This document shows, piece by piece, positions 48,965 through 57,793 of a stretch of DNA of 64,000 nucleotides. Position 1 is the first letter of the stretch; the number at the start of each line of letters is the position of its first letter. Under the pieces are notes generated by a model. The model ran no database searches. It was given only the letters and a program-made list of their open reading frames with translations, and was not told the origin of the DNA. This stretch comes from JASHPR01 sp963844655 (GTDB lineage: Bacteria > Actinomycetota > Actinomycetes > Streptosporangiales > Streptosporangiaceae): assembly GCA_963844655.1 (NCBI GenBank), contig CAWJPA010000004.1:1426001-1490000 (forward strand), written 5' to 3'. A program made the translations under genes and the position numbers.

Positions 48965-50242
48965 ATGATGAGCGAGCACACGGACCCCCTTGCCGATCTG
49001 GGCCAGGAAGAGATCTTCGAGAAAGAGATGCGCGGCTACAGCCGCCGCCAGGTGGACGAATTCGTGGCGAAGGCCCGCAGCCAGGCCCGCGAGGCGCGCG
49101 ACCTTGAGAACCGGTTGTCCCACGCCCTGGACGAGAACGAGCGGCTCCGGCTGGAGCTGTCCTCGGCCCGCCAGGCCGTCTCGGGCCGGCCGCCGCACGA
49201 GGAGATCAGCGAGCGCGTAGGCCAGATCCTCAAGCTGGCCGACGACGAGGCCAAGTCGCAGCGGAAGTTCGCGGCCGAGGAGATCGGCAAGCTCCGCGAT
49301 GAGGCCAAGCAGGAGACCGAGCGGCAGCGGGCCGAGGCCAAGCAGGAGACCGACAAGTTCCGTGCCGATGCGCAGAACCAGGCCGAGCGCATGCTCCGCG
49401 CTGCGCAGGAGCAGGCGGAGAACTCGGTGGCCAGCGCGAGGGCCGAAGCGGAGAAGACGCGGAACGCGGCCCGGACCGAGGCCGAGCGGTCGGTCACCGA
49501 GGCGCACAAGCAGTCCGAGACCTCCGTGTCCAGCGCCAAGGCGCAAGCCAAGCAGGTGCTGGACGAGGCCACCGCGCGCGCGACCGCGATTCACGACGGA
49601 GCGGAGCGCCGCCTCAACCTGCTGATGTCCCGGCACACCGAGGCGATCCGCCGCTTGACCGAGATCCGCGACGTGGTGACCACGCTCGTCGCCGGCGAGG
49701 TCTCGCGTGGCTCGCTGGAGGACGAGGTCGAGAAGGCCGTCGCCAACTCCATCGCGGAGAGCAAGGCCGCTGCGGGCGGCCGGCCCGCTGGCCCCGCCGA
49801 GGGCAGGCGGGCTCCCCAAGGCGCCGTTCCCGCGGGAGCCGGTGCCGCGCCGCAGGCTCAGGGCATGGCGGCGCAGCAGGCGCCGTCCCGCGGCCGCGTC
49901 GACCAGGGACGGCCGCAGCCCGCCCCGGCCCAGCCGGCCGCGCCAGCCCAGACCGCCGGGCCAGCCCAGACCGCCACGCCAGCCCAAACCGCCACGCCAG
50001 CCCAAACCGCCACGCCAGCTCAGACGGCCGCGCCAACCCAGACCCCAGCGCCGGCCAAGCCGGCCGAGGGCGCGAGCAACGGCCAGCCGGCCGAGGCGCA
50101 GACGAGCCAGGCCAGGCCGGCGGCTGCGCCCAGGGCCGGGAACGGCCAGCGCGCCGAGGGTGACGCACCGCGCCCGTCGGGGACCGGCGATGGTGCGCGC
50201 CACGCGGCCGGCGGGTCACGGCCTGCCGACTCCGAGGAGTAA
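48965..50242 (+). CDS. DivIVA-domain coiled-coil protein with PAQTA repeats
   Basis: This 425-residue acidic protein has an N-terminal DivIVA-like domain (about residues 15-40, KEMRGYSRRQVDEFVAKARS) and a long alpha-helical coiled coil to about residue 250, rich in Glu/Lys/Ala/Gln. The Pro/Ala/Gln/Thr-rich C-terminus contains six units of the PAQTA type encoded by 18-base repeats. Coiled-coil DivIVA-family proteins (such as SepIVA and Wag31 relatives) organise cell poles or division in actinobacteria. The start cluster is at GTG 48959 and ATGs 48965/48968; the GGTGAG upstream fits ATG 48965 or 48968. The function is inferred from the family. Confidence 0.85.
   Translation: MMSEHTDPLADLGQEEIFEKEMRGYSRRQVDEFVAKARSQAREARDLENRLSHALDENERLRLELSSARQAVSGRPPHEEISERVGQILKLADDEAKSQRKFAAEEIGKLRDEAKQETERQRAEAKQETDKFRADAQNQAERMLRAAQEQAENSVASARAEAEKTRNAARTEAERSVTEAHKQSETSVSSAKAQAKQVLDEATARATAIHDGAERRLNLLMSRHTEAIRRLTEIRDVVTTLVAGEVSRGSLEDEVEKAVANSIAESKAAAGGRPAGPAEGRRAPQGAVPAGAGAAPQAQGMAAQQAPSRGRVDQGRPQPAPAQPAAPAQTAGPAQTATPAQTATPAQTATPAQTAAPTQTPAPAKPAEGASNGQPAEAQTSQARPAAAPRAGNGQRAEGDAPRPSGTGDGARHAAGGSRPADSEE
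49942..50049 (+). repeat. Six 18-nt tandem repeats (PAQTA-type)
   Basis: Six consecutive 18-base units run from 49942 to 50049, close to the sequence GCCAGCCCAGACCGCCAC, with units three and four identical. Each encodes a PAQTA[T/G] type hexapeptide in frame. Such tracts vary in length between strains without frameshifts. Confidence 0.8.
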
Positions 50243-50249
50243 CCGGAGG

Positions 50250-51182
50250 TCAGCGGCTGGGGAGGGCGTCGATCCGCCGCAGGATCACGCCCTCCCGCAG
50301 CGCCCAAGGGCAGACCTCGAGTTCCGGCAGGCCGAACAGGTCCATGGCGGCGTCGGCCACGATCGCGCCCGCGACGAGCTGCGGGGCCCGCCCGCGGGAC
50401 ACCCCCGGCAGCTGGGCCCGGTGGGCGGCCGAGGTGTGGGACAGCCGGTCGGCCAGTTCCACGACGTCGGCGTGATGCAGCAGCCGCCGGACGTACGGGC
50501 CGTCGCTGGACGGCGCCGCACCGGTGATCCTGGCCAGCTGCCGGAATGTCTTGGACGTGGCCACGGAGTGGTCCGGGCGGCCGTCACGCATGACCGTGCC
50601 CGCGGTCGCGGCGATCTCGGCCCGCACATGCTTGCGGAGCTGCCGCACCTCATCGGCCGACGGCGGGTCGCCGACCAGCCAGTCCCTGGTCAAACGGCCC
50701 GCGCCGAGCGGCACTGAGACCGCGACGGCCGGTTCCTCGTCCACCCCGGCCGCGATTTCCAGCGAGCCGCCGCCGATGTCCAGCATCAGCAGGCGGCCCG
50801 ACGACCAGCCGAACCAGCGCCGGGCGGCCAGGAAGGTCAGGCGTGACTCATCAGCCCCGGGCAGCACCCGGATGTCCACCTGGGTCTCACCCTGGATCCA
50901 GGCGAGCACCTCATCGCCGTTGACGGCGTCCCGCACGGCCGACGTGGCGAACGCCAGCAGTTCCTGCACGCCTTTGTCCTCGGCGATCCGCAGCGCCTCG
51001 TCGACGAAGTCACGCAGCTGCATCGCACAGTCCTGGGAGAGCCGGTTCTCGGCGTCCAGGTGGTCCCCGAGCCGCAGCTCGGCCTTGTGCGAGAACGCGG
51101 GAACGGGGCGCGCGCCCAGATGAGCATCCACCACCAGCAGGTGGACGGTGTTGGAACCTACGTCCAGGACCCCCAGTCGCAT
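50250..51182 (-). CDS. Ppx/GppA family phosphatase
   Basis: This 310-residue member of the exopolyphosphatase/guanosine pentaphosphate phosphatase family has the ATPase-like phosphate 1 motif (GVLDVGSNTVHLLVVDAHLG), a second DIGGGSLEIAAG and the AFATSAVRDAVNGDEVL segment. It is comparable to mycobacterial Rv0496 (short Ppx). It may degrade long-chain polyphosphate or (p)ppGpp. ATG 51182 follows a short GC-rich leader. It lies convergent with the DivIVA-like gene (seven-base gap). Confidence 0.9.
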   Translation of the reverse strand: MRLGVLDVGSNTVHLLVVDAHLGARPVPAFSHKAELRLGDHLDAENRLSQDCAMQLRDFVDEALRIAEDKGVQELLAFATSAVRDAVNGDEVLAWIQGETQVDIRVLPGADESRLTFLAARRWFGWSSGRLLMLDIGGGSLEIAAGVDEEPAVAVSVPLGAGRLTRDWLVGDPPSADEVRQLRKHVRAEIAATAGTVMRDGRPDHSVATSKTFRQLARITGAAPSSDGPYVRRLLHHADVVELADRLSHTSAAHRAQLPGVSRGRAPQLVAGAIVADAAMDLFGLPELEVCPWALREGVILRRIDALPSR

Positions 51183-51290
51183 ACCACGACGCTACCCGGC
51201 CGGCCGGACACGGTGCAGGCCCTGCGACCGCACCGCATCGCTATATGGTCGGGAGTGCCGGATCTCATCGGTATCGAACGGGAGGCCCCC

Positions 51291-52043
51291 ATGACCGAGA
51301 GCGCGCGCGGCAGCGTCCGGGTGAAGCCGGGGCACAAGCGGGTCCGCGCCTACCTGAACGGCGAGCTGGTGGCCGACACCCGGACGCCGTTCCTGGTCTG
51401 GGAGGTGCCCTACTACCCCACCTACTACCTGCCCGCGGCGGACGTGCGGGCCTCGCTGCTCCCGTCCGGCGAGACCAGGCACTCGCCCAGCCGCGGGGAC
51501 GGCGAGGTGCTGCACGTCAAGGTGGCCACGGCGACGGCCGAGCGGGCCGCGCTGCGCTACCCCGGCTCGCCGCTGGAGCGGCTGCGTGAGCTGGTCCGCC
51601 TGGACTGGGACGCGATGAGCGAGTGGTTCGAGGAAGATGAGCCTGTCTACACCCATCCGCGCGACCCGTACTCCCGGGTGGACATCCTGGCCAGCTCCAG
51701 GCACGTGCGGGTGGAGGTGGACGGCGTCACCGTGGCCGAGTCAGGCCAGCCGCGGATCCTGTTCGAGACCGGGCTGCCGCCGCGCTACTACATCCCGCTG
51801 ACCGACGTCCGGATGGACCTGCTGCTGCCGTCGGAGACGGCCTCGCACTGCCCGTACAAGGGCACGGCGAGCTACTGGTCGGTGGACGCGGGCCGCGGCG
51901 TGCACACCGACCTTGTCTGGATGTACCGGGCCCCGCTGCCGGAGAGTCAGAAGGTCGCCGGGCTGGCCTGCTTCTACGACGAGAAGGTGGACGTCTACCT
52001 CGACGGCGAGCGGCAAGACCGGCCCGCTACTCACTTCAGCTGA
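51291..52043 (+). CDS. DUF427 protein (two tandem DUF427 domains)
   Basis: This 250-residue protein contains two copies of the DUF427 beta-roll. The first is at residues 1-100 (KRVRAYLNGELVADTRTPFL, YYPTYYLPAADVRASLL) and the second at residues 130-230 (RHVRVEVDGVTVAESGQPRI, GLPPRYYIPLTDVRMDLLLP, SYWSVDAGRG). The Tyr/His/Pro-rich pattern is highly conserved. DUF427 proteins are soluble and of unknown function. ATG 51291 has GGGAGGCCCC upstream. It overlaps the convergent dipeptidase gene by eight bases. Confidence 0.87.
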   Translation: MTESARGSVRVKPGHKRVRAYLNGELVADTRTPFLVWEVPYYPTYYLPAADVRASLLPSGETRHSPSRGDGEVLHVKVATATAERAALRYPGSPLERLRELVRLDWDAMSEWFEEDEPVYTHPRDPYSRVDILASSRHVRVEVDGVTVAESGQPRILFETGLPPRYYIPLTDVRMDLLLPSETASHCPYKGTASYWSVDAGRGVHTDLVWMYRAPLPESQKVAGLACFYDEKVDVYLDGERQDRPATHFS

Positions 52044-53283
52044 CCGCGCGGGCCTCCGGGCCGGAGCGGCCGGCGGTGTCCTCGATGCGGGCGCGGGACG
52101 GGCCGCGGCGGGCCGAGATGTCGTGCGCCGCCGCCTCGGCGCCGCGCTTGGCCCGCAGCAGGTTGCCGCTGGCCAGCTTCCCGCAGTCCGCCTCGCTCCA
52201 GCCGCGGCCCAGCAGCTCGGCGATCAGCGCCGGGTAGCAGGACACGTCCTCCAGCCCCTCGGGCACCGATTCGACCCCGTCATAGTCGCCGCCCACGCCG
52301 ACGTGGTCGACCCCGGCCACCTCCCGGACGTGATCCACGTGGTCGGCCACCTCGGCCAGCCGGACCGCGGGCCGGGGGTGAGCGGTCGTCCACTGCTCCC
52401 GCTCGGCCCGCAGGTGCCCCCGGGCGCCCACGTTCTTGGGGTCGAGCCCGCGCCGGCGCATCTCCTCGGCGAACTCGCGCTCCCAGTCCCGGTGCGCTTG
52501 GGACACGAACGACGGCACGAACGTCACCATGCACACGCCGCCGTTGCCGGGCAGCCGGGCCAGGACGTCGTCCGGCACGTTCCTGGGATGGTCGCAGATG
52601 GCCAGCGCCGACGAATGGGAGAAGATGACCGGCGCCTCGGCCACGTCCAGCGCGTCCCGCATGGTGGCTGGGGCGACGTGGGAGAGGTCGGCGAACATGC
52701 CCAGCCGCTGCATCTCCCGCACCACCTCGCGCCCGAAGTCGGTCAGCCCCCCGGCCGCCGGCTCGTCGGTCGCGGCGTCGGCCCAGGGCAGGTTGCGGTT
52801 GTGGGTGAGGGTCAGGTACCGGACCCCGAGTGCGTACAGGGCACGCAGCGTGCCCAGCGAGCATCCGATCGAGTGCCCGCCCTCGGCGCCGATCAGCGAG
52901 GCCACCCGGCCCGCCGCGGTGATCCGCTCGACGTCATCGGCGGTCAGCGCGAGCTCGAGCGCGTCGGGGTACCGCCGGATCATCTCGTGCACCAGGTCGA
53001 TCTGCTCGAGGGTGGCGGTGACCGCAGTCTCACCCTGGAGATCGGCCGGCACGAACACCGACCAGAACTGCGCGCCCACCCCGCCGCGGGCCAGCCGGGG
53101 CAGGTCGGTGTGAGTGCTGGCGACCGGCGCGGCCAGATCGGTCTCGTCGATATCGAGCTCGTCGGCGACGCGCATGGTCCAGGGCAGGTCGTTGTGGCCG
53201 TCGATGACCGGGTGGCGGCCGAGCAGGTCCCTGGCGGCGGCGATCTGGGTCGGTGTGCTCACATCAGCGCTGCTTTGGGTCAC
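52036..53283 (-). CDS. Membrane-type dipeptidase (peptidase M19)
   Basis: This 415-residue zinc dipeptidase of the renal dipeptidase family has the HxD motif (H30 and D32 in VIDGHNDLPW), E in IGAEGGHSI, His residues in DLSHVAPATM and FSHSSALAI, and D in VGVGGDYDGV. There is no signal peptide, so it is likely cytoplasmic. It hydrolyses dipeptides, often including D-amino acids. The start is GTG 53283 from the TTGGGTCACC pattern. It is convergent with the DUF427 gene. Confidence 0.9.
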   Translation of the reverse strand: MTQSSADVSTPTQIAAARDLLGRHPVIDGHNDLPWTMRVADELDIDETDLAAPVASTHTDLPRLARGGVGAQFWSVFVPADLQGETAVTATLEQIDLVHEMIRRYPDALELALTADDVERITAAGRVASLIGAEGGHSIGCSLGTLRALYALGVRYLTLTHNRNLPWADAATDEPAAGGLTDFGREVVREMQRLGMFADLSHVAPATMRDALDVAEAPVIFSHSSALAICDHPRNVPDDVLARLPGNGGVCMVTFVPSFVSQAHRDWEREFAEEMRRRGLDPKNVGARGHLRAEREQWTTAHPRPAVRLAEVADHVDHVREVAGVDHVGVGGDYDGVESVPEGLEDVSCYPALIAELLGRGWSEADCGKLASGNLLRAKRGAEAAAHDISARRGPSRARIEDTAGRSGPEARAVS

Positions 53284-53307
53284 CGGCCCAGCTTACGGAG
53301 ACCCCGG

Positions 53308-53523
53308 CTAGTGGGCGATCACCACCACGACGACGACGGCCAGGAGCACGATCCCGATGACCCAGAGCAGGTGATGGGTCCGGTCCTTGCGCATGCCGCC
53401 GAACTGAGAACGCCGCCCAGGGATGGCACGATGCGCCATGCTGGCCTGGCTGAAATGCCAGCCGGCGACTAAGGCCACGATTGCCGCAATGATTACGATG
53501 GCCATCCCGCCAGTACACACCAT
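53308..53523 (-). CDS. Small membrane protein
   Basis: This protein of about 71 residues has two hydrophobic helices (MAIVIIAAIVALVAGW and LLWVIGIVLLAVVVVVVIAH) joined by a positively charged loop (RRSQFGGMRKDRTHH). It resembles unclassified actinobacterial membrane proteins. The start at ATG 53523 is provisional; GTG 53553 and ATG 53505 are alternatives. It lies 24 bases upstream of the dipeptidase on the same strand and might be co-transcribed. The function is unknown. Confidence 0.6.
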   Translation of the reverse strand: MVCTGGMAIVIIAAIVALVAGWHFSQASMAHRAIPGRRSQFGGMRKDRTHHLLWVIGIVLLAVVVVVVIAH

Positions 53524-53581
53524 GCGCTGATGCTTCGCACTGCGAATAATCACAGACAGTGCGTTCCAGGTAGCGCTGCGG

Positions 53582-55066
53582 CTACCGCCCGCGCCGGGGG
53601 GGCTTTACCGCTCGGGCGCGCGCCGCATGATCGTCTCGGCCACGCCGGGCTCGTGGCCACCGGGTACGGTGACGCCCCTCCCCCGGGCTGCCCCCGGCCC
53701 GCCGGGCCGCGCGGCCGCCGATGTGAATGTAGCCCGGGCGGCCGCCGCTGAACTCGGCGAAGCTGACCAGGGCCTCGCCGGACTCGCCGGCCGTGAAGAA
53801 CGCCTCGCTGTCCACGGGGCTCAGCCGCAGCGGCGGCACCTCCGATTCGCCGGGCAGGTCGGCCAGCGGGCCGCTGAGCTCGCCACGCACGACGAGCTGG
53901 CCGTCCTCGACGGTCACGTCGTGCCGCACGCCGAGACGCTCGTAGGTTCCGGTGTAGTTCTCCAGCGGCAGGCTGGGCGGCGGCTCCGCGGGCCGCGGCA
54001 CCCGGGGCGTGCGCACGCCGGCCAGGACCTGGAACAGCCAGCGGCTGAGGTCCCGCCACAGGCTCCCGCCGGTGCCTGAGTTGGTGAGCAGCACGACCAC
54101 CAGGTCGCGCTCGGGCACAACCTCAAGGAACGACAGCTGGCCGATGGTGCCGCCGCCGTGGCCGATGACCCGCACCCCGCTCCAGTCGGACAGCAGCCAG
54201 CCCAGGCCCTGCGTCAGCACCGCGTCTGAGGCCCGCGGCCGCGGGCCCTGGGCTTCCTGCATGGCGCGCACGCCCGTCCCGGACAGCAGCCGCGTGCCGT
54301 CGCGGGCCGTGCCGCCGGCCAGGTGCATGCGCGCGAACGCAGCCAGCTCCGCGGCGGTGGCCACCGTCCGGCTGCCCGCCGGGCTCTGCGCCATGGCCAT
54401 GATGACCACGGGCGGCACCTGCGGCGTCCCGTCCGGCCCGGCGACGTGCCCGACCGCGCAGCGGCCCGCCAGCATCTCCTCGGCCAGCACGGTCGTGCGC
54501 CGCAGGCCGAGCGGCCCGCAGATGCGCTCGGCCAGGAGCTGGTGGTACGGCTGGCCGGTCACCTGTTCCGCCACGTGACCGGCCAGCACGAACCCGGAGT
54601 TGCAGTACGACCACATCTGCCCCGGCCGGTGGATCAGGCCGATCTCCTTCAGCGATCCGACATAGCGCTCGACCGCATCGTCGCCACGGCCGTACTCCGC
54701 GAAGTGATCACCCTGGATGCCGCTGGTGTGGGTCAGCAGGTGCCGGACCGTGATCTCGCCGGCGCCGGGGTCGGCCAGCTCGAAGGCCGGCAGGTACCGC
54801 CGCACGGGTGCGTCGAGCTCTACCTCGCCCGCGTCGGCCAGCTGCATGACCAGGGTGGTGGTGAGCAGCTTGGTGTTCGACCCGATCTGGAAGACCGTGT
54901 CGGTGGTGGTCTCGACGCCGGTGCTGGCGTTGATCACGCCGGTTGCGAACTCGAGCGCCTCCTCGCCGGTGCTGACCGCCAGCACCGCACCCGGTACCCG
55001 GTGCTGGCGGGCCAGCGCATCCAGCCGTTCTTGGATGTTGCCGAGCTCGGCGATCAGCGTTGCCAT
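53582..55066 (-). CDS. Serine hydrolase, class C beta-lactamase family
   Basis: This 494-residue serine hydrolase belongs to the beta-lactamase/penicillin-binding-like family. The S-x-x-K motif is IGSNTKLL at S63-K66, the Tyr motif YCNSG near residue 152 and HGGG near residue 300. A C-terminal beta-rich lipocalin-like domain (YERLGVRHDVTVEDGQLVVR) follows. The final 35 residues are Arg-rich and not conserved-looking, so the true stop might be affected by a frameshift, but no strong evidence exists. It lacks a signal peptide and is probably a cytoplasmic esterase or D-aminopeptidase. ATG 55066 lies 10 bases downstream of the ABM gene stop. Confidence 0.88.
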   Translation of the reverse strand: MATLIAELGNIQERLDALARQHRVPGAVLAVSTGEEALEFATGVINASTGVETTTDTVFQIGSNTKLLTTTLVMQLADAGEVELDAPVRRYLPAFELADPGAGEITVRHLLTHTSGIQGDHFAEYGRGDDAVERYVGSLKEIGLIHRPGQMWSYCNSGFVLAGHVAEQVTGQPYHQLLAERICGPLGLRRTTVLAEEMLAGRCAVGHVAGPDGTPQVPPVVIMAMAQSPAGSRTVATAAELAAFARMHLAGGTARDGTRLLSGTGVRAMQEAQGPRPRASDAVLTQGLGWLLSDWSGVRVIGHGGGTIGQLSFLEVVPERDLVVVLLTNSGTGGSLWRDLSRWLFQVLAGVRTPRVPRPAEPPPSLPLENYTGTYERLGVRHDVTVEDGQLVVRGELSGPLADLPGESEVPPLRLSPVDSEAFFTAGESGEALVSFAEFSGGRPGYIHIGGRAARRAGGSPGEGRHRTRWPRARRGRDDHAARARAVKPPRRGR

Positions 55067-55076
55067 AGGCCGAAGC

Positions 55077-55400
55077 CTACGAGGCCCCGGTTTCGCCCCC
55101 GAACAGGCGGTACGAGCCGATCTCGTGCATCTCGGTGACCTGCGGGGGTTCCTCGCAGCGGCCGGCGATGTCCTCCTGGAACCTGCCGAACGCCGCGATG
55201 CCGGACAGCGGGTTGGCCCCGTCGTCGGTCTCGTGGGAGGCGAGGTGCACGAACGTCTGCCCGTCGTCCAGCCGGAACGTCGCGTACCTGAACCCGGCGG
55301 GACGGGCCTGGTGCAGCTCGTCGTAGACGGCCCGGACCAGCTTCTCGTTCTCACCGACCCGGTCGGGCTTGACCTTGTAGCGGATGATCAGACGGCGCAT
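55077..55400 (-). CDS. Small ABM-like protein (dimeric alpha/beta barrel)
   Basis: This 107-residue protein has the dimeric alpha/beta barrel pattern of antibiotic biosynthesis monooxygenase-like domains (MRRLIIRYKVKPDRVGENEK at the start, YATFRLDDGQTFVHLASHET mid-chain). The function is unknown; such domains bind heme or act as monooxygenases, or may serve stress roles. The start ATG 55400 follows GAGAGAGG. It is followed by the serine hydrolase gene on the same strand, 10 bases away. Confidence 0.82.
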   Translation of the reverse strand: MRRLIIRYKVKPDRVGENEKLVRAVYDELHQARPAGFRYATFRLDDGQTFVHLASHETDDGANPLSGIAAFGRFQEDIAGRCEEPPQVTEMHEIGSYRLFGGETGAS

Positions 55401-55549
55401 GACGTGACCTCTCTCAACTCGGATGGGACGGCTTGCCTGTTAAGACACCGCGGTTCCCTGGAACTGACCGATGACTTTCCGCCGCGGACGGTGTCTGTAT
55501 GCGCAGGTGGTCTGGACCGTGAGGGAAGAAGGGGCGATGCGAGGATGCC
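55401..55549. promoter_or_regulatory. Divergent intergenic region (ABM gene / ECF sigma gene)
   Basis: This region contains an 8-bp inverted repeat: AGACACCG (55443-55450) and CGGTGTCT (55489-55496), spaced by 38 bases. A GGAAC motif at 55460-55464 is ECF-like, but no partner -10 was confirmed. No coding frame is visible. Confidence 0.45.
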
Positions 55550-56566
55550 GTGGTGACACCGACGACGCTGGAGCGCGCCCAGGCGGGCGACGGGGAGGCG
55601 TTCCGCGAGCTCACCGACCCGTACCGGCGCGAGCTGCAGCTGCACTGCTACCGGATTCTCGGCTCGGTGCAGGACGCCGAGGACATGCTCCAGGAGACCC
55701 TGCTGGCCGCCTGGCGCGGGCTTGACCGGTTCGAGGAACGGTCCTCGTTGCGTGCCTGGCTGTACCGGATCGCCACCAACCGGTGCCTGAACGCGCTGCG
55801 TGACACCGGGCGCCGCCCGCGGCCGCAGCCCACGGCCGGGCACGGTTTCGAGCCGCCCGAGCCCACCCGCCGGATCGAGCCGGTCTGGTTCGAGCCCTGC
55901 CCCGACGACCTGCTCGAGGACCTGCCCGATACCGCCCCTGGGCCGGAGGCGCGCTACGAGACCAGGGAGTCGCTGGCCCTGGCGTTCGTGGCCGGGCTGC
56001 AGCAGCTGCCGCCGCGTCAGCGCGCCGCGCTGGTGCTGCGCGACGTGATGGGCTTCCACGCGGCCGAGGTGGCCGACATGCTCGACAGCAGCGAGACATC
56101 GGTGAACAGCGCACTCCAGCGGGCCAGGGCCACGCTCGATGCCCGCCTGCCCGGCCGCGGCGCCGAGGGCGCGCCGCTGCCCCGCTCGGCGCGTGAGCGC
56201 GAGCTGGTGGGGCGGTTCGTGGACGCGTTCGAGAGCGCCGACATCGACCGGGTCGTCGCGCTGCTGACCGACGACGCGTGGCTGACCATGCCGCCCGAGC
56301 CGCTGGAGTTCCAGGGCCACACGGCGATCGGCGAGTTCTTCACCGACCGCAGCTGGTGGGGCACGCGGCCGATCCGGCTAGTGCCCACGCGCGCGAACTA
56401 CCAGCCCGCGTTCGGCTACTACCTGGGGGACCCGCAGGCGCCGATCGCGCACGCCAACGGGCTGATCGTGCTCACGCTCGAGGGCGGCCAGATCTCCGCC
56501 ATCACCCGGTTCGGCGACAACAGCCTGTTCCCGCTGTTCGGGCTGCCCCGGACGCTGCGCCTGTAG
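55550..56566 (+). CDS. ECF sigma factor with SnoaL-like C-terminal domain
   Basis: This 338-residue SigG/SigJ-type ECF sigma factor has region 2 (FRELTDPYRRELQLHCYRIL, EDMLQETLLAAWRGLDRFEE), region 4 (LQQLPPRQRAALVLRDVMGF, SSETSVNSALQRARATLDAR) and a SnoaL-like C-terminal domain (RFVDAFESADIDRVVALLTD, FQGHTAIGEFFTDRSWWG). In this ECF class the tail replaces a separate anti-sigma factor and regulates activity. GTG 55550 has GAGG five bases upstream. No cognate anti-sigma gene is adjacent, consistent with the class. Confidence 0.9.
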   Translation: MVTPTTLERAQAGDGEAFRELTDPYRRELQLHCYRILGSVQDAEDMLQETLLAAWRGLDRFEERSSLRAWLYRIATNRCLNALRDTGRRPRPQPTAGHGFEPPEPTRRIEPVWFEPCPDDLLEDLPDTAPGPEARYETRESLALAFVAGLQQLPPRQRAALVLRDVMGFHAAEVADMLDSSETSVNSALQRARATLDARLPGRGAEGAPLPRSARERELVGRFVDAFESADIDRVVALLTDDAWLTMPPEPLEFQGHTAIGEFFTDRSWWGTRPIRLVPTRANYQPAFGYYLGDPQAPIAHANGLIVLTLEGGQISAITRFGDNSLFPLFGLPRTLRL

Positions 56567-56571
56567 CCGCC

Positions 56572-57531
56572 TCAGCCGCACCTCGCGGTGACTCCGGCGG
56601 TCTCAGCGGTCCAGTAGGCGGGCAGCGCCGAGTAGTTCTGCTGGTCGGCGACGTAGACGTGCCCGGCGTTGTCGGCCTGGGTCAGGGCCAGCGCCGCGCC
56701 CAGGCTCGATGCCTCGCGGTCGGGCAGGTGGAGGACGTTGGCGAACCGCCGGGGCGGGTAGCGGTGCACCCAGGCCGGCGGCGGGTTGGCGGCCAGGGTG
56801 CCGTAGCTGCTCTCGAAGTCCATGATGACGTCGGCCGCCGACATATAGGACGGGTGCGGGTACCAGCCCGGGTTGATCCAGACCTGGGCACCGGGAATAT
56901 GCGCGTGGACGTATTTGTAGAGGTGCCGGTAATAACGGAGCTGGCCATTACCGGTCCCGGTCGTGGCGCCGTCAAAAAAGAGGCCTGTCACGCCATACCA
57001 GTTAAACCATTCCATGGCCTCTTTCTTCACCGCGGCCAGCGGGGCCTGAGTCATCCCGGGCGAGGCGGGGTGACCCGCGGCATTGTTGGCGTAGTCGGTC
57101 CAGACATAGCCAAGCACCTGAATGCCCTTGGCCCGGGCCTGCCTGATCATGGTCAGCCGGGCCGCGCTCCTGGACCGCCCTGGCCCCCCTCCGGCCCCGC
57201 CGTAGCCCTGGCCCCAATTGGCGATGATGCTGGCCGGCGCCGGGGCGCTGGACTCGGATGCGGGCCAGACCGTAGGCCCGTAGGCGGCCGGCACGAGCTG
57301 CTGGCAGAACGCCCTGGTCTCGACCGCGGGCCTGGCCCCCGTGCTAGCCGTAGCCGCAGGCCCGGCGCTGGCGCTGGCCCCGGCCGAGGGCTCGGCGGCG
57401 CTCGTCCCTGCGCCGCGCCCGGCCGCAGCGCTCACCCCGTCAACGCGCCAGATGCCGGCGCTGGCCACGACGCCCAGGCCGAGCCCGAACAGGGCCGTTA
57501 AAACGATCACCAAAATTGGCACAGCCTTCAC
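56572..57531 (-). CDS. Secreted/membrane-anchored spherulin-4-like (GH114-like) protein
   Basis: This 319-residue protein has an N-terminal membrane segment or uncleaved signal (MKAVPILVIVLTALFGLGLG), followed by a Pro/Ala/Ser-rich linker. The extracellular barrel-like domain is of the spherulation-specific family 4 type (ANWGQGYGGAGGGPG, VLGYVWTDYANNAA, GVTGLFFDGATT, WINPGWYPHPSYM). It is related to putative polysaccharide hydrolases; substrate unknown. The start GTG 57531 was chosen because GGGGGA lies seven bases upstream; TTG 57555 is an alternative. Confidence 0.85.
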   Translation of the reverse strand: MKAVPILVIVLTALFGLGLGVVASAGIWRVDGVSAAAGRGAGTSAAEPSAGASASAGPAATASTGARPAVETRAFCQQLVPAAYGPTVWPASESSAPAPASIIANWGQGYGGAGGGPGRSRSAARLTMIRQARAKGIQVLGYVWTDYANNAAGHPASPGMTQAPLAAVKKEAMEWFNWYGVTGLFFDGATTGTGNGQLRYYRHLYKYVHAHIPGAQVWINPGWYPHPSYMSAADVIMDFESSYGTLAANPPPAWVHRYPPRRFANVLHLPDREASSLGAALALTQADNAGHVYVADQQNYSALPAYWTAETAGVTARCG

Positions 57532-57679
57532 CTGAATGTCCCCCGATGCTGGCAATAACAGAAGATTGTCAGCCGATACTGGCTACTGCCGAGTTAGCCT
57601 CAGCCCCCGTCCGGCAACTCTTCACCAGCGACATCAGCAGGTCAAGGCTTTCCGCGCCGAAACGCTGTCGGCTGGATGC

Positions 57680-57740
57680 TTTTCATGATCTGGGTGCATG
57701 GCCCGCAATAGTGGCGACTGAGGCACCCAGATCATGAAAA
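57680..57740. repeat. 18-bp perfect inverted repeat, putative mobile element remnant
   Basis: TTTTCATGATCTGGGTGC (57680-57697) and GCACCCAGATCATGAAAA (57723-57740) form an 18-bp perfect inverted repeat separated by 25 bases. It lies between the divergently transcribed spherulin-like and YciI genes, upstream of both, where a transcription terminator is not expected. The long AT-rich arms stand out from the GC-rich background. It may be a miniature inverted-repeat element, a REP-like sequence or a regulator binding region; no second copy was noted in this window. Confidence 0.8.
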
Positions 57741-57793
57741 AGAGGGCCGCGGGCTCAGGACCGGATGTCGGTGGCGGTCCGTAGGCTCCGGCT

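Noticed and set aside
55443..55496. Inverted repeat as a definite regulator site
   Set aside because: The 8-bp arms are separated by 38 bases, and no matching promoter was found; kept only as a note in the intergenic entry.
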